DNA of 64,000 bases. It comes from Pseudobdellovibrionaceae bacterium. GTDB lineage: Bacteria > Bdellovibrionota > Bdellovibrionia > Bdellovibrionales > Bdellovibrionaceae. The translations under genes and the position numbers were made by a program. The notes under the pieces are model-generated. The model did no database searches and had not been told where the DNA came from. It saw nothing but the letters and a program-made list of their open reading frames with translations. Every line of letters starts with the position of its first letter. The stretch's first letter is position 1. Below are positions 27,502 to 35,928 of this stretch, one piece after another. Location of the stretch: contig JADJYV010000006.1 in assembly GCA_016719575.1 (NCBI GenBank), positions 1 through 64,000 of the forward strand, given 5' to 3'.

Positions 27502-28506
27502 TTAAAAATCAAGCTTGCGTTCAAAGTGGCAAGTATAGCCATTTGGTTTTTTTTGCAGGTACTTTTGGTGATAATCCTCGGCAAGCCAGAAATCACCGAG
27601 AGGTTCTATTTGAGTCGCAATAGGCAGTTTCCAGGCCTTTGATTTTTCAACCTTCTCTTTGACCTTTAAAAAAATCTTTTTTTGCTCGGCATCAGCATAG
27701 AAAACTGCTGATCGGTATTGAGATCCAATGTCATTTCCCTGTTGGTTTTCGGTTGTAGGGTCGTGGATTTTAAAAAAATAAGTCACAATTTTTTCGAAGC
27801 TTGTTTTTTTAGGATCAAAGAGAACCTGAACGGCTTCGGCATGAGCCGTGTTTCCTTTTTTTACCTGTTCGTAGGTGGCATTGGCTAAATTTCCGCCAGT
27901 GTATCCAACGCGGGTTTCAAGAACACCAGGCTGCTTGAGAAGAAGGTCTTCCATTCCCCAGAAGCATCCGCCGGCAAGGGTTGCAATTTCCCAGGATTTT
28001 TTCTTTGCAAATAGGAACAGGAGTGATCCTAAGCCATTTTTCTGCAGTTCTTCCACGGGTATAAACTTTAAAGAGGCAGAATTAATACAGTATCTTAGAC
28101 CCCCAGCCTCTTTTGGACCATCATCAAAAACATGGCCTAGGTGCGAGTTGGCTTTGCTTGATCGGACTTCTTTGCGTTCATAGCCAATTTTAAAATCCGA
28201 GCTTAATTTTAGGAAGTTTTTATCTAGGGGCTTTGTAAAACTGGGCCATCCGGAGCCTGAATCATATTTTTCAAGAGATGAAAAAAGTGGTTCACCCGAA
28301 ACAATATCGACGTAAATTCCGTCGGACTTGTTGTCCCAATAGGCATTCTTAAATGGTTTTTCAGTTCCTTCCTCTTGTGTGCAACTGTATTGCTCTGGCG
28401 TGAGCTTTGCTTTTAGTTCATTTGCAGTCGGTTTTTTAAAGTCTGCCATTGAGTTTCCTGAAGCTCCTATGGTGAGCGCGAATAAGAGAGTTTTAATTTG
28501 ATTCAT
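27502..28506 (-). CDS. msrBA: Exported methionine sulfoxide reductase, MsrB-MsrA fusion
   Basis: Repairs oxidised methionine in both stereoisomers. At 334 aa, a signal peptide (to about residue 21) is followed by MsrB (25-155: [26 protein letters not shown], catalytic Cys140 in RYCINSASL) and then MsrA (172-330: catalytic Cys181 in [30 protein letters not shown]). The usual MsrB zinc CxxC pairs are absent, so this is the zinc-free form. The more frequent fusion order is A before B; here it is B before A. Export implies repair of periplasmic or secreted proteins. Confidence 0.93.
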   Translation of the reverse strand: MNQIKTLLFALTIGASGNSMADFKKPTANELKAKLTPEQYSCTQEEGTEKPFKNAYWDNKSDGIYVDIVSGEPLFSSLEKYDSGSGWPSFTKPLDKNFLKLSSDFKIGYERKEVRSSKANSHLGHVFDDGPKEAGGLRYCINSASLKFIPVEELQKNGLGSLLFLFAKKKSWEIATLAGGCFWGMEDLLLKQPGVLETRVGYTGGNLANATYEQVKKGNTAHAEAVQVLFDPKKTSFEKIVTYFFKIHDPTTENQQGNDIGSQYRSAVFYADAEQKKIFLKVKEKVEKSKAWKLPIATQIEPLGDFWLAEDYHQKYLQKKPNGYTCHFERKLDF

Positions 28507-28721
28507 CTGCCCTCTTCTGTGATTTTTAGCAACCGCACCAGCTTATACGCCGTGAAAAGTGATTTCAAACTGAATTTACTTAGGGGATTGTTATTTAACA
28601 ACACTCCTTTAAAGCCCAAACCATCTACTGGACACTTGGATAAAAAAACAACTTGAAACAACAAATCCTCATTGAAACCTTCAAAAGTGATGTGTTAGAA
28701 GATGCTTGCTTTGGAGGTTTT

Positions 28722-29114
28722 ATGAAAAAGTCCGTCTCGGTTCTTTGTGCTTTGTTTTTAGTCTTATTTAACTCTTTTGCTTTTGCAGAGGGGCCGGCCT
28801 GCACTCCGTGGACTTTGCAAGATGGCGTTAGCTGCATGTTTGCTGGGCAGAAAGCTCATATTTACCAGCGAACGTGTCAGGAGACATGTTCGCAAGATCT
28901 AATGAGTTTGAACGCGAATGGATTGAGTTGTTTTACGTACCGAGTTTGCTATTTTGGCAACCCCCAAGATTTCAACGGTCCTTGCAGTGCTTGGCACAAA
29001 GAAGTCGATTCCACCTGTTTCAACCCAACAACCAATACTTGGGAACAAAAGTGGGAGCGAGCTTGCCTGAGCGAAGACCCCACAACTTGGTGCTCCAAAG
29101 ACTATCCACTTTAG
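28722..29114 (+). CDS. Small secreted cysteine-rich protein
   Basis: Unrecognised 130-aa protein. ATG 28722 sits behind GGAGG, while the frame is open to 28653. Signal peptide: MKKSVSVLCALFLVLFNSFAFA. The mature part of about 107 residues has ten cysteines, enough for five disulfides, and many Trp/Tyr residues (CTPWTLQDG, CSAWHKEVDSTC, ERACLSEDPTTWC). It is likely an extracytoplasmic disulfide-stabilised domain. The 26-bp repeat starts at the base after its stop codon. Confidence 0.75.
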   Translation: MKKSVSVLCALFLVLFNSFAFAEGPACTPWTLQDGVSCMFAGQKAHIYQRTCQETCSQDLMSLNANGLSCFTYRVCYFGNPQDFNGPCSAWHKEVDSTCFNPTTNTWEQKWERACLSEDPTTWCSKDYPL

Positions 29115-29171
29115 GGTACGGCCTTCCTTTTGGGCATGCGCCGCAGCAATTGGTTGGTCGGGGGTATGCCC
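29115..29171. repeat. 26-bp intergenic repeat, copy 2, with hairpin
   Basis: Bases 29115-29140 are identical to 27387-27412. Here the repeat runs into a stem: GGGCATGC (29132-29139) pairs with GTATGCCC (29164-29171) with one G-T wobble, followed by GCCGCG and five T. Placed between two convergent gene ends, this copy could act as a transcription terminator for the cysteine-rich gene. Confidence 0.65.
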
Positions 29172-29216
29172 GCCGCGTTTTTATTAACATGGTGGGTGTC
29201 GTAAGGGGCCAATCAT

Positions 29217-30086
29217 TTAGAGTGATTTTGAGCGATAATCACCTAGTGGATCTTTGTTGTTCACATATTTATCAAAGTTTTCAAAGATCCATTCGAAATC
29301 CAAATTCACGAGAGGGATCGGAAATACTCCCGTGAAGGGGCCAAGGTGCCACTCGGCAATGCTGTCCTGGGTATTGCGATAAAACGAAAGAACATTGCCA
29401 AGAACATACTGTCGATCTGCGATTTCATCGATTGTTTTTTTTCCTTCAGTCAGTTCGAAATGAAATGTCATGTCCACATTGCTTAATTGTCGGTCGTCGA
29501 GAACATTTTTGAAGTTCTCCGAACAGAGTTTTTTGAGAAGATGCAGAGTGTAGACACGAAAATAGGGATTTGCAGCTTCGATTTTAGTGAGTGGCCATTC
29601 GCAACTCCCGAGCTTATTTATAACAAGGCGAGTATTCACGACGCCTGTCATTTTTCGTCGAGCAAGAACACCAGGGTAGAACAAAAGTCCATCGACCCTG
29701 TCGTGTATGTGTTTCATTAACCTCCAGTCTTGAATCCGTTCGAAGGTTCCTCCTCCAGCCCCCCAGGCGACATTAGGATCATCACTTTTATTGTAAGCGC
29801 CCTCTCTCCACGATCCGCTTGCACTTAAATTTGCTTTTGAGGCCAAGGAAAAGTTAAGGCCAAAGTTTGCTGAGTTTAATAGTTTTTTTGTAAGGGCGTA
29901 TTGCCTATTTTGTTTTGGTACTAAAGTTTTTTCGCGGGAATTTGAGGCTTGTTGCGGGGTTGCTTTTAATTCAATCTCTATATTTTCTCGCGACCGAGGA
30001 GGCGGGGGAGAGAATGAAAATATCGAATTAAAAAACAAAAGAAAATGTATTGCTAGAGAAACGAGAAGGGCCCACTTGCTATTCAT
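29217..30086 (-). CDS. TonB-like energy-transducer-type protein
   Basis: A 289-aa protein with one N-terminal membrane anchor (ALLVSLAIHFLLFFNSIFSF), whose histidine in the helix recalls TonB. It is followed by a Pro cluster and IEIEL, a common TonB-family opening. The region YPGVLARRKMTGVVNTRLVI (residues 137-156) matches the C-terminal TonB box-binding domain start (YP-x-x-A-x-x-x-x-x-G-x-V-x-x-x-x-x-V). A further 90 residues follow, so it is longer than a minimal TonB. No ExbB/ExbD genes adjoin. Partner receptor unknown. Confidence 0.6.
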   Translation of the reverse strand: MNSKWALLVSLAIHFLLFFNSIFSFSPPPPRSRENIEIELKATPQQASNSREKTLVPKQNRQYALTKKLLNSANFGLNFSLASKANLSASGSWREGAYNKSDDPNVAWGAGGGTFERIQDWRLMKHIHDRVDGLLFYPGVLARRKMTGVVNTRLVINKLGSCEWPLTKIEAANPYFRVYTLHLLKKLCSENFKNVLDDRQLSNVDMTFHFELTEGKKTIDEIADRQYVLGNVLSFYRNTQDSIAEWHLGPFTGVFPIPLVNLDFEWIFENFDKYVNNKDPLGDYRSKSL

Positions 30087-30228
30087 GACGAAACGGTTAT
30101 TACTGTATTATAAAAATGTCCAGAATTTAACAAAGAAAAATCAGTTAAAGGTTCTCTCCTGGGTCCGCTAAGGCCATTGTGGGCTCAATGATAGAATCAA
30201 GACCTTAATTGGCAGTCCATGTATTTGT

Positions 30229-31641
30229 TTATTCGAAAAGCCCCTTACACAGACCACCTGAGACATTACCAAAAACCGGTTTAAAGCTCTGCAGGCCTAA
30301 TTGACGAAAAACATCTGGAACTCTTATCCGGTCAGCCTCAGTTAAAAAGGACTGAATTTTTTTCGCAAATGGATTCAGCCTTCCTTTAGAGTCACCATAG
30401 TCCCACGTTTTTATAGCCAAAACTTCATCAGGGAAAATGATCACTGGAACTAAAATTTCTTGTTCGTTAGGATAGTCACTTCCTACATTAACAAACAATC
30501 TGCGTGGGTCAAACCTGAAAGCAACAATGCCGTTCGTTGCGAAACCTCGAGCTATTGAAAAATTAGGTGTGGTGGAAATAAAGGGAGACTCCCCAGGATT
30601 TTCAGTATGATTTCTGGCTGCTGCAACAATACCTGACGACCTAAGAATCTGTTCTTTATTAGGCTCCTCCTGCGATCCGATTCTTTTCCTTGCAGAGACT
30701 AGGGATCGAAGCCTTTTGGTAAAAGGCTCTTGACTGCGAGAGAGTAATGGCGACAAAAATCCAATGTTTACTTTGCCGTTAATTTCGGCAGATTCTAACC
30801 TGTCCTTTCCGCGACCGAGGCCACGAAAAACAACCACGGAATTTTCCCAGTTGGGTTTGTCGATTGCATCTAACCATTGCTTCCAAAAAGATTTTTCGCC
30901 TTGATTCATTAATTCGACGGGCAAATAGGTTTCTAGCATTTTACGAACAGCGTTGCGGTCGTTTTTGAGAATGAGGTCATTTAGCTGTTCCGCTTGTCTT
31001 TCGTAGTTATCAAGTACACGAGAGGTTCTTATTTCTCGTTGCTTGGTTCCTTCTCGCTCATTATTTTCGGCCTCTTTAAGTAGGAGATTCAATTCTTTTT
31101 TTAAGATATCGATCTCCTGTTTGAGAGACTGTATTTCTTGACTCTTCGTACTTAAAAGTTTTTCGTGCGCATCCCGAGTTATGCGAGAATAGGTGTCAAA
31201 ACTATTATTATTAAGAGATGTCAGCAATGATTCTTTTGCGTAGATACGAAGTGCTAGTAAGTCGTGTCGAGCGAAGAGGTCACCTTGATTTGAGTTGCTA
31301 ATAATTTCTATTAATTGAAGAGGGGATCCGAGTTTTTCTTGGATAGAGGCAATAAAGTAGTCGTGCAATTCTAAGGCTCTACGAGTCTCGGTATTCAAAA
31401 TAGGATTGTAGTGGACTTCTAAAACAACAGTATCTTTGTTTGATTTGACTTTGAAGTCAGGAGCGTCAACTTTGGCGGAGTTGTTTTCGATGAACGTTAC
31501 TTCAAAAGGTTGATTATTACGTTTGGCTTCGGCATTTATTGTCTGTGCCGCATGCTCTAAAGACGGATCAACTTTAGCGTTGGCCATTGGTACCGAAATA
31601 AAATTTAACACTATTGAAGCAATCAAAAAATAGTTCTGCAT
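30229..31641 (-). CDS. Secreted putative mono-ADP-ribosyltransferase (R-S-E class)
   Basis: A 470-aa exported protein. Signal peptide 1-22 (ends MANA), a mixed domain to about 150, a coiled coil at 155-205 (SQEIQSLKQEIDILKKEL), then a C-terminal domain with the three signatures of Arg-Ser-Glu ADP-ribosyltransferases in order: Arg273 in VVVFRGLGRG, SPFISTTPNF with Ser356-Thr-Thr, and NEQEILVPV with Glu393-x-Glu395 (ExE). Phe-Ile-Ser-Thr before the acceptor strand and the ExE in a turn before a valine-rich strand are typical of the family. Target protein unknown; export suggests it acts outside the cell or in prey. Confidence 0.7.
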   Translation of the reverse strand: MQNYFLIASIVLNFISVPMANAKVDPSLEHAAQTINAEAKRNNQPFEVTFIENNSAKVDAPDFKVKSNKDTVVLEVHYNPILNTETRRALELHDYFIASIQEKLGSPLQLIEIISNSNQGDLFARHDLLALRIYAKESLLTSLNNNSFDTYSRITRDAHEKLLSTKSQEIQSLKQEIDILKKELNLLLKEAENNEREGTKQREIRTSRVLDNYERQAEQLNDLILKNDRNAVRKMLETYLPVELMNQGEKSFWKQWLDAIDKPNWENSVVVFRGLGRGKDRLESAEINGKVNIGFLSPLLSRSQEPFTKRLRSLVSARKRIGSQEEPNKEQILRSSGIVAAARNHTENPGESPFISTTPNFSIARGFATNGIVAFRFDPRRLFVNVGSDYPNEQEILVPVIIFPDEVLAIKTWDYGDSKGRLNPFAKKIQSFLTEADRIRVPDVFRQLGLQSFKPVFGNVSGGLCKGLFE

Positions 31642-31932
31642 ATTTGTCTCCAGTTGGGGCCAAACAGTATAGACTACAAAATACGTGCCTATTTTCGAGG
31701 TAACCTATTGGATTTGTAGACCTTTCCTGTCTAAAATATTAGCAGTGCGCGAAAATTGTTATTTTAAAATCAGAAAAGTCATCTGACCGGCCGGAAATTG
31801 TGGTTTATTCGGCAGTAGTTCCCAAAGACTGTTTTTTGTTCGGTAAAAACTTCAAGAGTGTCAGAATCATTACAGTCGAATATTTTTATTGTCTTGATAT
31901 AATCCTTTATCGAAAAAGTAAGGATTACCAAA

Positions 31933-33093
31933 ATGAAGTATAAAATTTTATTTTTGTTTTTGTTTGTCATCGGACTATGTAGTTCAAATGCCGCTTTAGC
32001 GTTATCAGCTGCTTTTGTTAAACCCAAGAATGGTCTATTTTCTACATATGAAATTACGAATTTTCAATTAAAAGCACCACTGACTACATTATTTAAAGCA
32101 AAAAAACTGAATTTTTTTGAAGTGAAAAAAGTCAAGGTTAATGGCGTAATCTCATATACAGATGAAAAACAAAACTTGGTTAATTTAAATGTAGAGCTTT
32201 ACATTAAAGGCTACACCACTACGCAATTTTGCACTTTTCCTAAATTGGAACTAAAAATTCCTAAATCAGAATCGATCGGTACTATTTTTGATGGAATTAA
32301 AACCGTAGATTTAAATACTCATTGCGTAGAGCAAGATGATCCTTCAACTGAGGCTTACATACAGTATATCAAGTCTTCATTTAACAACCACCGTGAAGCG
32401 ATGATTTATAGAATTATGGATGTTCTAAATATGCCCTCCCTGCGGGCTAGACCTGTGCTTATCCAATACACTGATACAGATGAAAATTCAGAAGTTTCAG
32501 CAAAACCAAATTTTGCGTACCAAGCTTTTTTCCTAGAAGATTATTCTGATTTTCGCAAAAAAAACAACTTAAAAGCTATTCGCGGTGTTAACGATGTTAC
32601 TAAAGCTGATGTCGATGTAAATGATACCGACAAATTATCTACATATGTTTTTTCAAATGTAGCAGATTCACCCAATATGGACTTAGATGATGCCGCACGT
32701 AGTGCTGTGCTTCAGTTCATCATAGGAAATGGAGATTGGTTTTTGCAAACTACAAAGACTGATCTACGCGAAGAAGGTCATTCAGATGGCGAGAATCTAT
32801 GGAATATGAAAATTGTTGAAGATACAAAAGGCAAGTGGATTACGATTCCACAAGATTTTAATTTTTCGATGTTTATGCAAAACTACCCTGTGGTGCAGCC
32901 CATCAATTCCAAAGTTTTTGATCTTGCGAGTACGGAATCTAAAATCAACATCTTAGAAGGATTCACAAATAAAAAAAGTCAAATATATGAAATTATCAAA
33001 CAGTTAGATGGATCAGGGCCTATTATATATCGATTGGAATTAGTTTTTGCAGAGATCGAAAGAATGCTATCAAATTTAAAAATAACAAAATGA
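31933..33093 (+). CDS. Secreted CotH/HipA-like putative kinase-fold protein
   Basis: A 386-aa AT-rich protein with signal peptide (ILFLFLFVIGLCSSNAALA) and AAGGATT upstream of the ATG. Residues 150-330 read like a family of secreted atypical kinases: NNHREAMIYRIMDVLN, AFFLEDYSDFRKKNN, AVLQFIIGNGDWFLQ (Asp268 in GNGDW) and WITIPQDFNFSMF (Asp308). In relatives these are IGNTDW and YDFDFSG, with the Asp residues in catalysis and metal binding; here the second motif is QDFNF. The IS element begins 12 bp after its stop. Composition and context suggest transfer. Activity unproven. Confidence 0.6.
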   Translation: MKYKILFLFLFVIGLCSSNAALALSAAFVKPKNGLFSTYEITNFQLKAPLTTLFKAKKLNFFEVKKVKVNGVISYTDEKQNLVNLNVELYIKGYTTTQFCTFPKLELKIPKSESIGTIFDGIKTVDLNTHCVEQDDPSTEAYIQYIKSSFNNHREAMIYRIMDVLNMPSLRARPVLIQYTDTDENSEVSAKPNFAYQAFFLEDYSDFRKKNNLKAIRGVNDVTKADVDVNDTDKLSTYVFSNVADSPNMDLDDAARSAVLQFIIGNGDWFLQTTKTDLREEGHSDGENLWNMKIVEDTKGKWITIPQDFNFSMFMQNYPVVQPINSKVFDLASTESKINILEGFTNKKSQIYEIIKQLDGSGPIIYRLELVFAEIERMLSNLKITK

Positions 33094-33153
33094 TCATCTA
33101 ACCCGGCGGTTCTCCCAAGATTCTGTGTGTCAAGCATCCTGAGTTAGGTGGCG

Positions 33154-33981
33154 TTAACTTGCTAACATAACTTCTCTCGCTTTTGCAAACTCTATTGGTG
33201 ATTTCATTCCCAGTGCCGAATGGGGATTGAAATTATTGTATCTCCAGTGCCAGTTGTCGATCTTGGTTCTCGCGTCTTCCAGTGAAAAGAATACGTGTTC
33301 ATTCAGACACTCATCTCGAACACGAGAGTTGAACGATTCAATGAGCTGATTCGGTTTTCTGACTTTTGTGAACTCGAGCTTGATGCTGTGTTTGTACGCC
33401 CAATCCAACATCGCCCTTGATGTGAACTCTGTTCCCTGATCTGTCCAAATAATCTTTGGATAGACGCCGCCGGCAAGGTGATCCAGGAACTTTGTGACAT
33501 CGATTCCTCGAATGGAATGATCCACTAATATTCTTGGAGAAATTTTTGAACACTCGTCAACGACGGTCAGCGTTTTGAGTCGCCGACCATTCTCTAGATA
33601 ATCGAACATGAAATCAATGGCCCAGATTTGGTCTGGCTCTGTAGCTCTTGTTGGCGGTAGCCTTTGATGCGAACCAAGTTTTTTTCGTTTTCTCCTTTCA
33701 ATCTGAAGGTCAAGGTCTGTGTAGATCCTGTGAGATCTTTTATGATTTACCTCCGGCATCTCGTTCTTCAAAAGAACAAACAGTCTTGGATGTCCGAAGC
33801 GTTTATTTTCGCCGGCTAATTCAATAAGCTTGTCGCGAACCGGACCATCTTTGCTCGGCTGAACTGTGTAGGTAAATGTTGAAAGGCTTAGGCCCAAGAG
33901 ACGACAACATCGGGCCTTTGTAGTCTTGTACTTGTCGACAAGATACAGGGCCTCTGTTCTTCGAGTTTTGGGCCTTACCAC
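33154..33981 (-). CDS. IS3-family transposase OrfB (DDE integrase core)
   Basis: Catalytic part of the transposase, 275 aa. After an HTH_21-like segment (FGHPRLFVLLKNE) comes the rve integrase core with DDE residues: Asp in IWAIDFMFDYLENG, Asp in IIWTDQGTEFTS and Glu in NQLIESFNSRVRDECLNEH. The C-terminal NNFNPHSALGMKSPIEFA is typical. OrfB can start at GTG 33981, overlapping OrfA, or be made as an OrfAB fusion by -1 slippage on A-AAA-AAG (33987-33981), the usual IS3 mechanism. Confidence 0.95.
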   Translation of the reverse strand: MVRPKTRRTEALYLVDKYKTTKARCCRLLGLSLSTFTYTVQPSKDGPVRDKLIELAGENKRFGHPRLFVLLKNEMPEVNHKRSHRIYTDLDLQIERRKRKKLGSHQRLPPTRATEPDQIWAIDFMFDYLENGRRLKTLTVVDECSKISPRILVDHSIRGIDVTKFLDHLAGGVYPKIIWTDQGTEFTSRAMLDWAYKHSIKLEFTKVRKPNQLIESFNSRVRDECLNEHVFFSLEDARTKIDNWHWRYNNFNPHSALGMKSPIEFAKAREVMLAS

Positions 33982-34238
33982 TTTTTTGAGTTCACATCCT
34001 TTAGCATCACGATATCGAGACTTAGATCTGCGACCAAACGTTTTAGTTTGGTATTTTCGGACTCGAGTTCCTTGAGCCTTCTGGCATCAGCTACATCCAT
34101 GCCGCTGAATTTTTTCTTCCAATGATAGAGAGTCTGTTGGGTCACTCCAAGCTCCCGGGAAAGTTCCTTGGCAGGCATCCCTGCTTCGAGTTTTTTGACG
34201 GCTCCAATAATCTGGTCGTCCGTGAATCTTTTCTTCAT
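33975..34238 (-). CDS. IS3-family transposase OrfA (HTH protein)
   Basis: DNA-binding subunit of the transposase, 87 aa from ATG 34238; the frame is open to 34283. MKKRFTDDQIIGAVKKLEAG and ELGVTQQTLYHWKKKF form the HTH_Tnp_1 domain. A leucine-zipper-like end follows (ELESENTKLKRLVADL), used for oligomerisation. The stop overlaps the OrfB start by seven bases in a region with a slippery A6G, as in programmed frameshifting IS3 elements. Confidence 0.93.
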   Translation of the reverse strand: MKKRFTDDQIIGAVKKLEAGMPAKELSRELGVTQQTLYHWKKKFSGMDVADARRLKELESENTKLKRLVADLSLDIVMLKDVNSKKW

Positions 34239-34281
34239 CTGGCGCTCCTTCTCCGGCTTCTGGCCGGGGTTTTGGCACACC

Positions 34282-34605
34282 ATGACTCAAGATGCAAGAC
34301 TTACAGTTTTAGGGGAGAACCGCCTCTATGAGAGTCATTCATCTACTGAAACTACTACAAAACACGAAGAAAAAAAGCTAGAATACAACAAACAAGATGA
34401 ATTCAAAAACAATGAATTTAAGTCTGAAAAGTTCTTTGAAAACAAAATATGCAAGATCGAAGATGTTTCAAAATTTACAGGGTACTCGATTGGTACTTTG
34501 TATAATTTAACATCTAAAAATTTAATTCCACATCGGAAAAAGCGTGGACGACTCTTTTTTGTTCCAACTGAAATCCTTAACTGGATTGACGAAGGAGATA
34601 TTTAA
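34282..34605 (+). CDS. HTH (excisionase/MerR-like) DNA-binding protein, 5' end altered by the IS
   Basis: A 107-codon frame. The last 55 residues form a HTH_17-type helix-turn-helix: ICKIEDVSKFTGYSIGTLYNL then a wing KKRGRLFFVPTEILNWID, as in excisionases and small integrase partners. The only ATG in frame (34282) lies inside the IS3 terminal repeat; between the IS edge (34324) and the HTH there is no ATG, GTG or TTG. The original start was probably lost when the IS inserted. It is followed immediately (ATTTAAATGAG) by the integrase, so the two form an operon. Confidence 0.6.
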   Translation: MTQDARLTVLGENRLYESHSSTETTTKHEEKKLEYNKQDEFKNNEFKSEKFFENKICKIEDVSKFTGYSIGTLYNLTSKNLIPHRKKRGRLFFVPTEILNWIDEGDI

Positions 34606-35829
34606 ATGAGTACAGTATATGTTAATGTTCCAAAGCAACCCGGAATCAGAAAAAATATTTTAAATGGTCGCTATCTAGCGACAAAAAAAATCAAGGGCAA
34701 GCAGTTCTCAAGAGCATTTGACTCTATTAGAGAAACTCAGAATTGGCGTAACACTTTCAATGGAACTGAGGAAAGTTATGTAGGCTTGAAAAAAACTTCA
34801 ACGCTTGGCCATGTTTGGCTTCGCATGAAAGAGCTGCATTTCCCAAGTCTTGAAATCAGTACAAGGCGTATTTGGGAAAGACGTTGGATGCACCTTTCTG
34901 ATTTGCAAAAGTATCACATGGAAGAAATCACATCGACTGTGATTAACCGTTGGATTGAGCAAAAAAAGAAATGGTTTACATCAGAAAAATACGCCATGCT
35001 CGGTAGGGGGTTCGCAGGACGTTGCAACTTGTATAACGAGTTAAATTTGTTTCAAACAATTTTTAACTGGTACAAAGGTGAAGACGAGTTTGAGCATGAA
35101 TCGTTTGATGTGCCAAACCCTTTGCGACCTCGTCATAAGAAAATGGCTTTTATTAAAGATACTCCCAAGAAGCCTGATGACAAAAAAATTCCTGTTGATG
35201 CTGCCTTTAAGTTTTTTTCGGCATTACCGGAGCTTTATCGGGACTTGGCCATGTTACAGTTTTACTGCGCTGGACGAATTAGTGAAATTGCAGGAATACA
35301 AATTTCCAATTTGTATTTAGATCAAGATTATCTTTTGATCAAAAACGCAATTATCTGGTGTAACAGTAGTAAGACATTTGAGTATCTAAAGCCATTTCCC
35401 AAAAACCGAGAACCGCGTAGAGTTTATGTTCATTCCGCAATAAATGAAATAATCCAACGAAGGCTTGCGCTGAAACATTCAGGCTGTGATTATTTATTTC
35501 ATGTTGAAGGTAAGCCGCTAAATTACTGTACCATTCAGTCAAATTACAGAATGGCGCAAATAAAAACAGGCATACCCTACACAGGAACGCATTGTTTGCG
35601 GCATGGAATGGCTACACTGGCTCGTAAGGTTGGTGGCATGGGTTTAGATTCTGTAGTTGCAATGACAGGCCATAAGGATTTAAAACTTGCAGATCATTAT
35701 TCTAAAATTGATGGTGAGGTTCAAAAGGACACATCATTGAAAATTTTAGAACACATCAACAAGCTAGGCGTAGCTGAACAAGCTCAGGTTAAAGCATCCA
35801 ATGTAACTTACCTAAGGAGAGTGAAATGA
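34606..35829 (+). CDS. Site-specific tyrosine recombinase (integrase)
   Basis: Phage-type integrase of 407 aa. An N-terminal arm-binding part and SAM-like core-binding domain (residues 60-190) precede the catalytic domain. Active-site residues: Arg in YCAGRISEIAGIQ, HCLRHGMATLAR (His-x-x-Arg), GHKDLKLADHYSK (second His and the nucleophile Tyr). It directly follows the HTH gene. Together with the IS and the AT-rich neighbour it marks a mobile or formerly mobile segment inserted upstream of mutM. Attachment sites were not identified. Confidence 0.92.
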   Translation: MSTVYVNVPKQPGIRKNILNGRYLATKKIKGKQFSRAFDSIRETQNWRNTFNGTEESYVGLKKTSTLGHVWLRMKELHFPSLEISTRRIWERRWMHLSDLQKYHMEEITSTVINRWIEQKKKWFTSEKYAMLGRGFAGRCNLYNELNLFQTIFNWYKGEDEFEHESFDVPNPLRPRHKKMAFIKDTPKKPDDKKIPVDAAFKFFSALPELYRDLAMLQFYCAGRISEIAGIQISNLYLDQDYLLIKNAIIWCNSSKTFEYLKPFPKNREPRRVYVHSAINEIIQRRLALKHSGCDYLFHVEGKPLNYCTIQSNYRMAQIKTGIPYTGTHCLRHGMATLARKVGGMGLDSVVAMTGHKDLKLADHYSKIDGEVQKDTSLKILEHINKLGVAEQAQVKASNVTYLRRVK

Positions 35830-35928
35830 TATTGAAAAAATGAAAAACACCCCAAATAGGGTGACTCTGGATGACTCGCTGGTTTTAGCATCCATTGACA
35901 TGAGTAATTTCAAAAGGTTAGGTGCCTA

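Larger units (their letters stand above)
33105..34324 (-). mobile_element. IS3-family insertion sequence (IS407-like group), about 1220 bp
   Basis: Bounded by imperfect inverted repeats of about 40 bp. Both ends begin GGCGGTTCTCCC (33105-33116, and complement of 34313-34324) and stay similar through a shared GCATC-TGAGT block. It encodes OrfA and OrfB in the leftward direction. A clean target duplication is not visible: TCTA occurs at 33097-33100 and 34325-34328, but the left copy is separated from the end by four bases. The element looks intact. Confidence 0.88.

Noticed and set aside
27345..27623. 92-codon plus-strand frame between two leftward genes
   Set aside because: It runs antisense into msrBA, includes the 26-bp repeat and has no ribosome-binding site or family resemblance.
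31779..31932. Leftward frame ending in a protein-like stretch with cysteine (FGNYCRIN)
   Set aside because: It lies in the divergent promoter region and continues antisense to the kinase-like gene; no start or ribosome-binding site.
33097..34328. TCTA as target-site duplication of the IS3 element
   Set aside because: The left copy is four bases away from the inverted repeat while the right one adjoins it, so it is not a clean duplication.
35840..35870. CACCC/GGGTG as integrase-gene terminator
   Set aside because: Only a five-base stem without a T-run.
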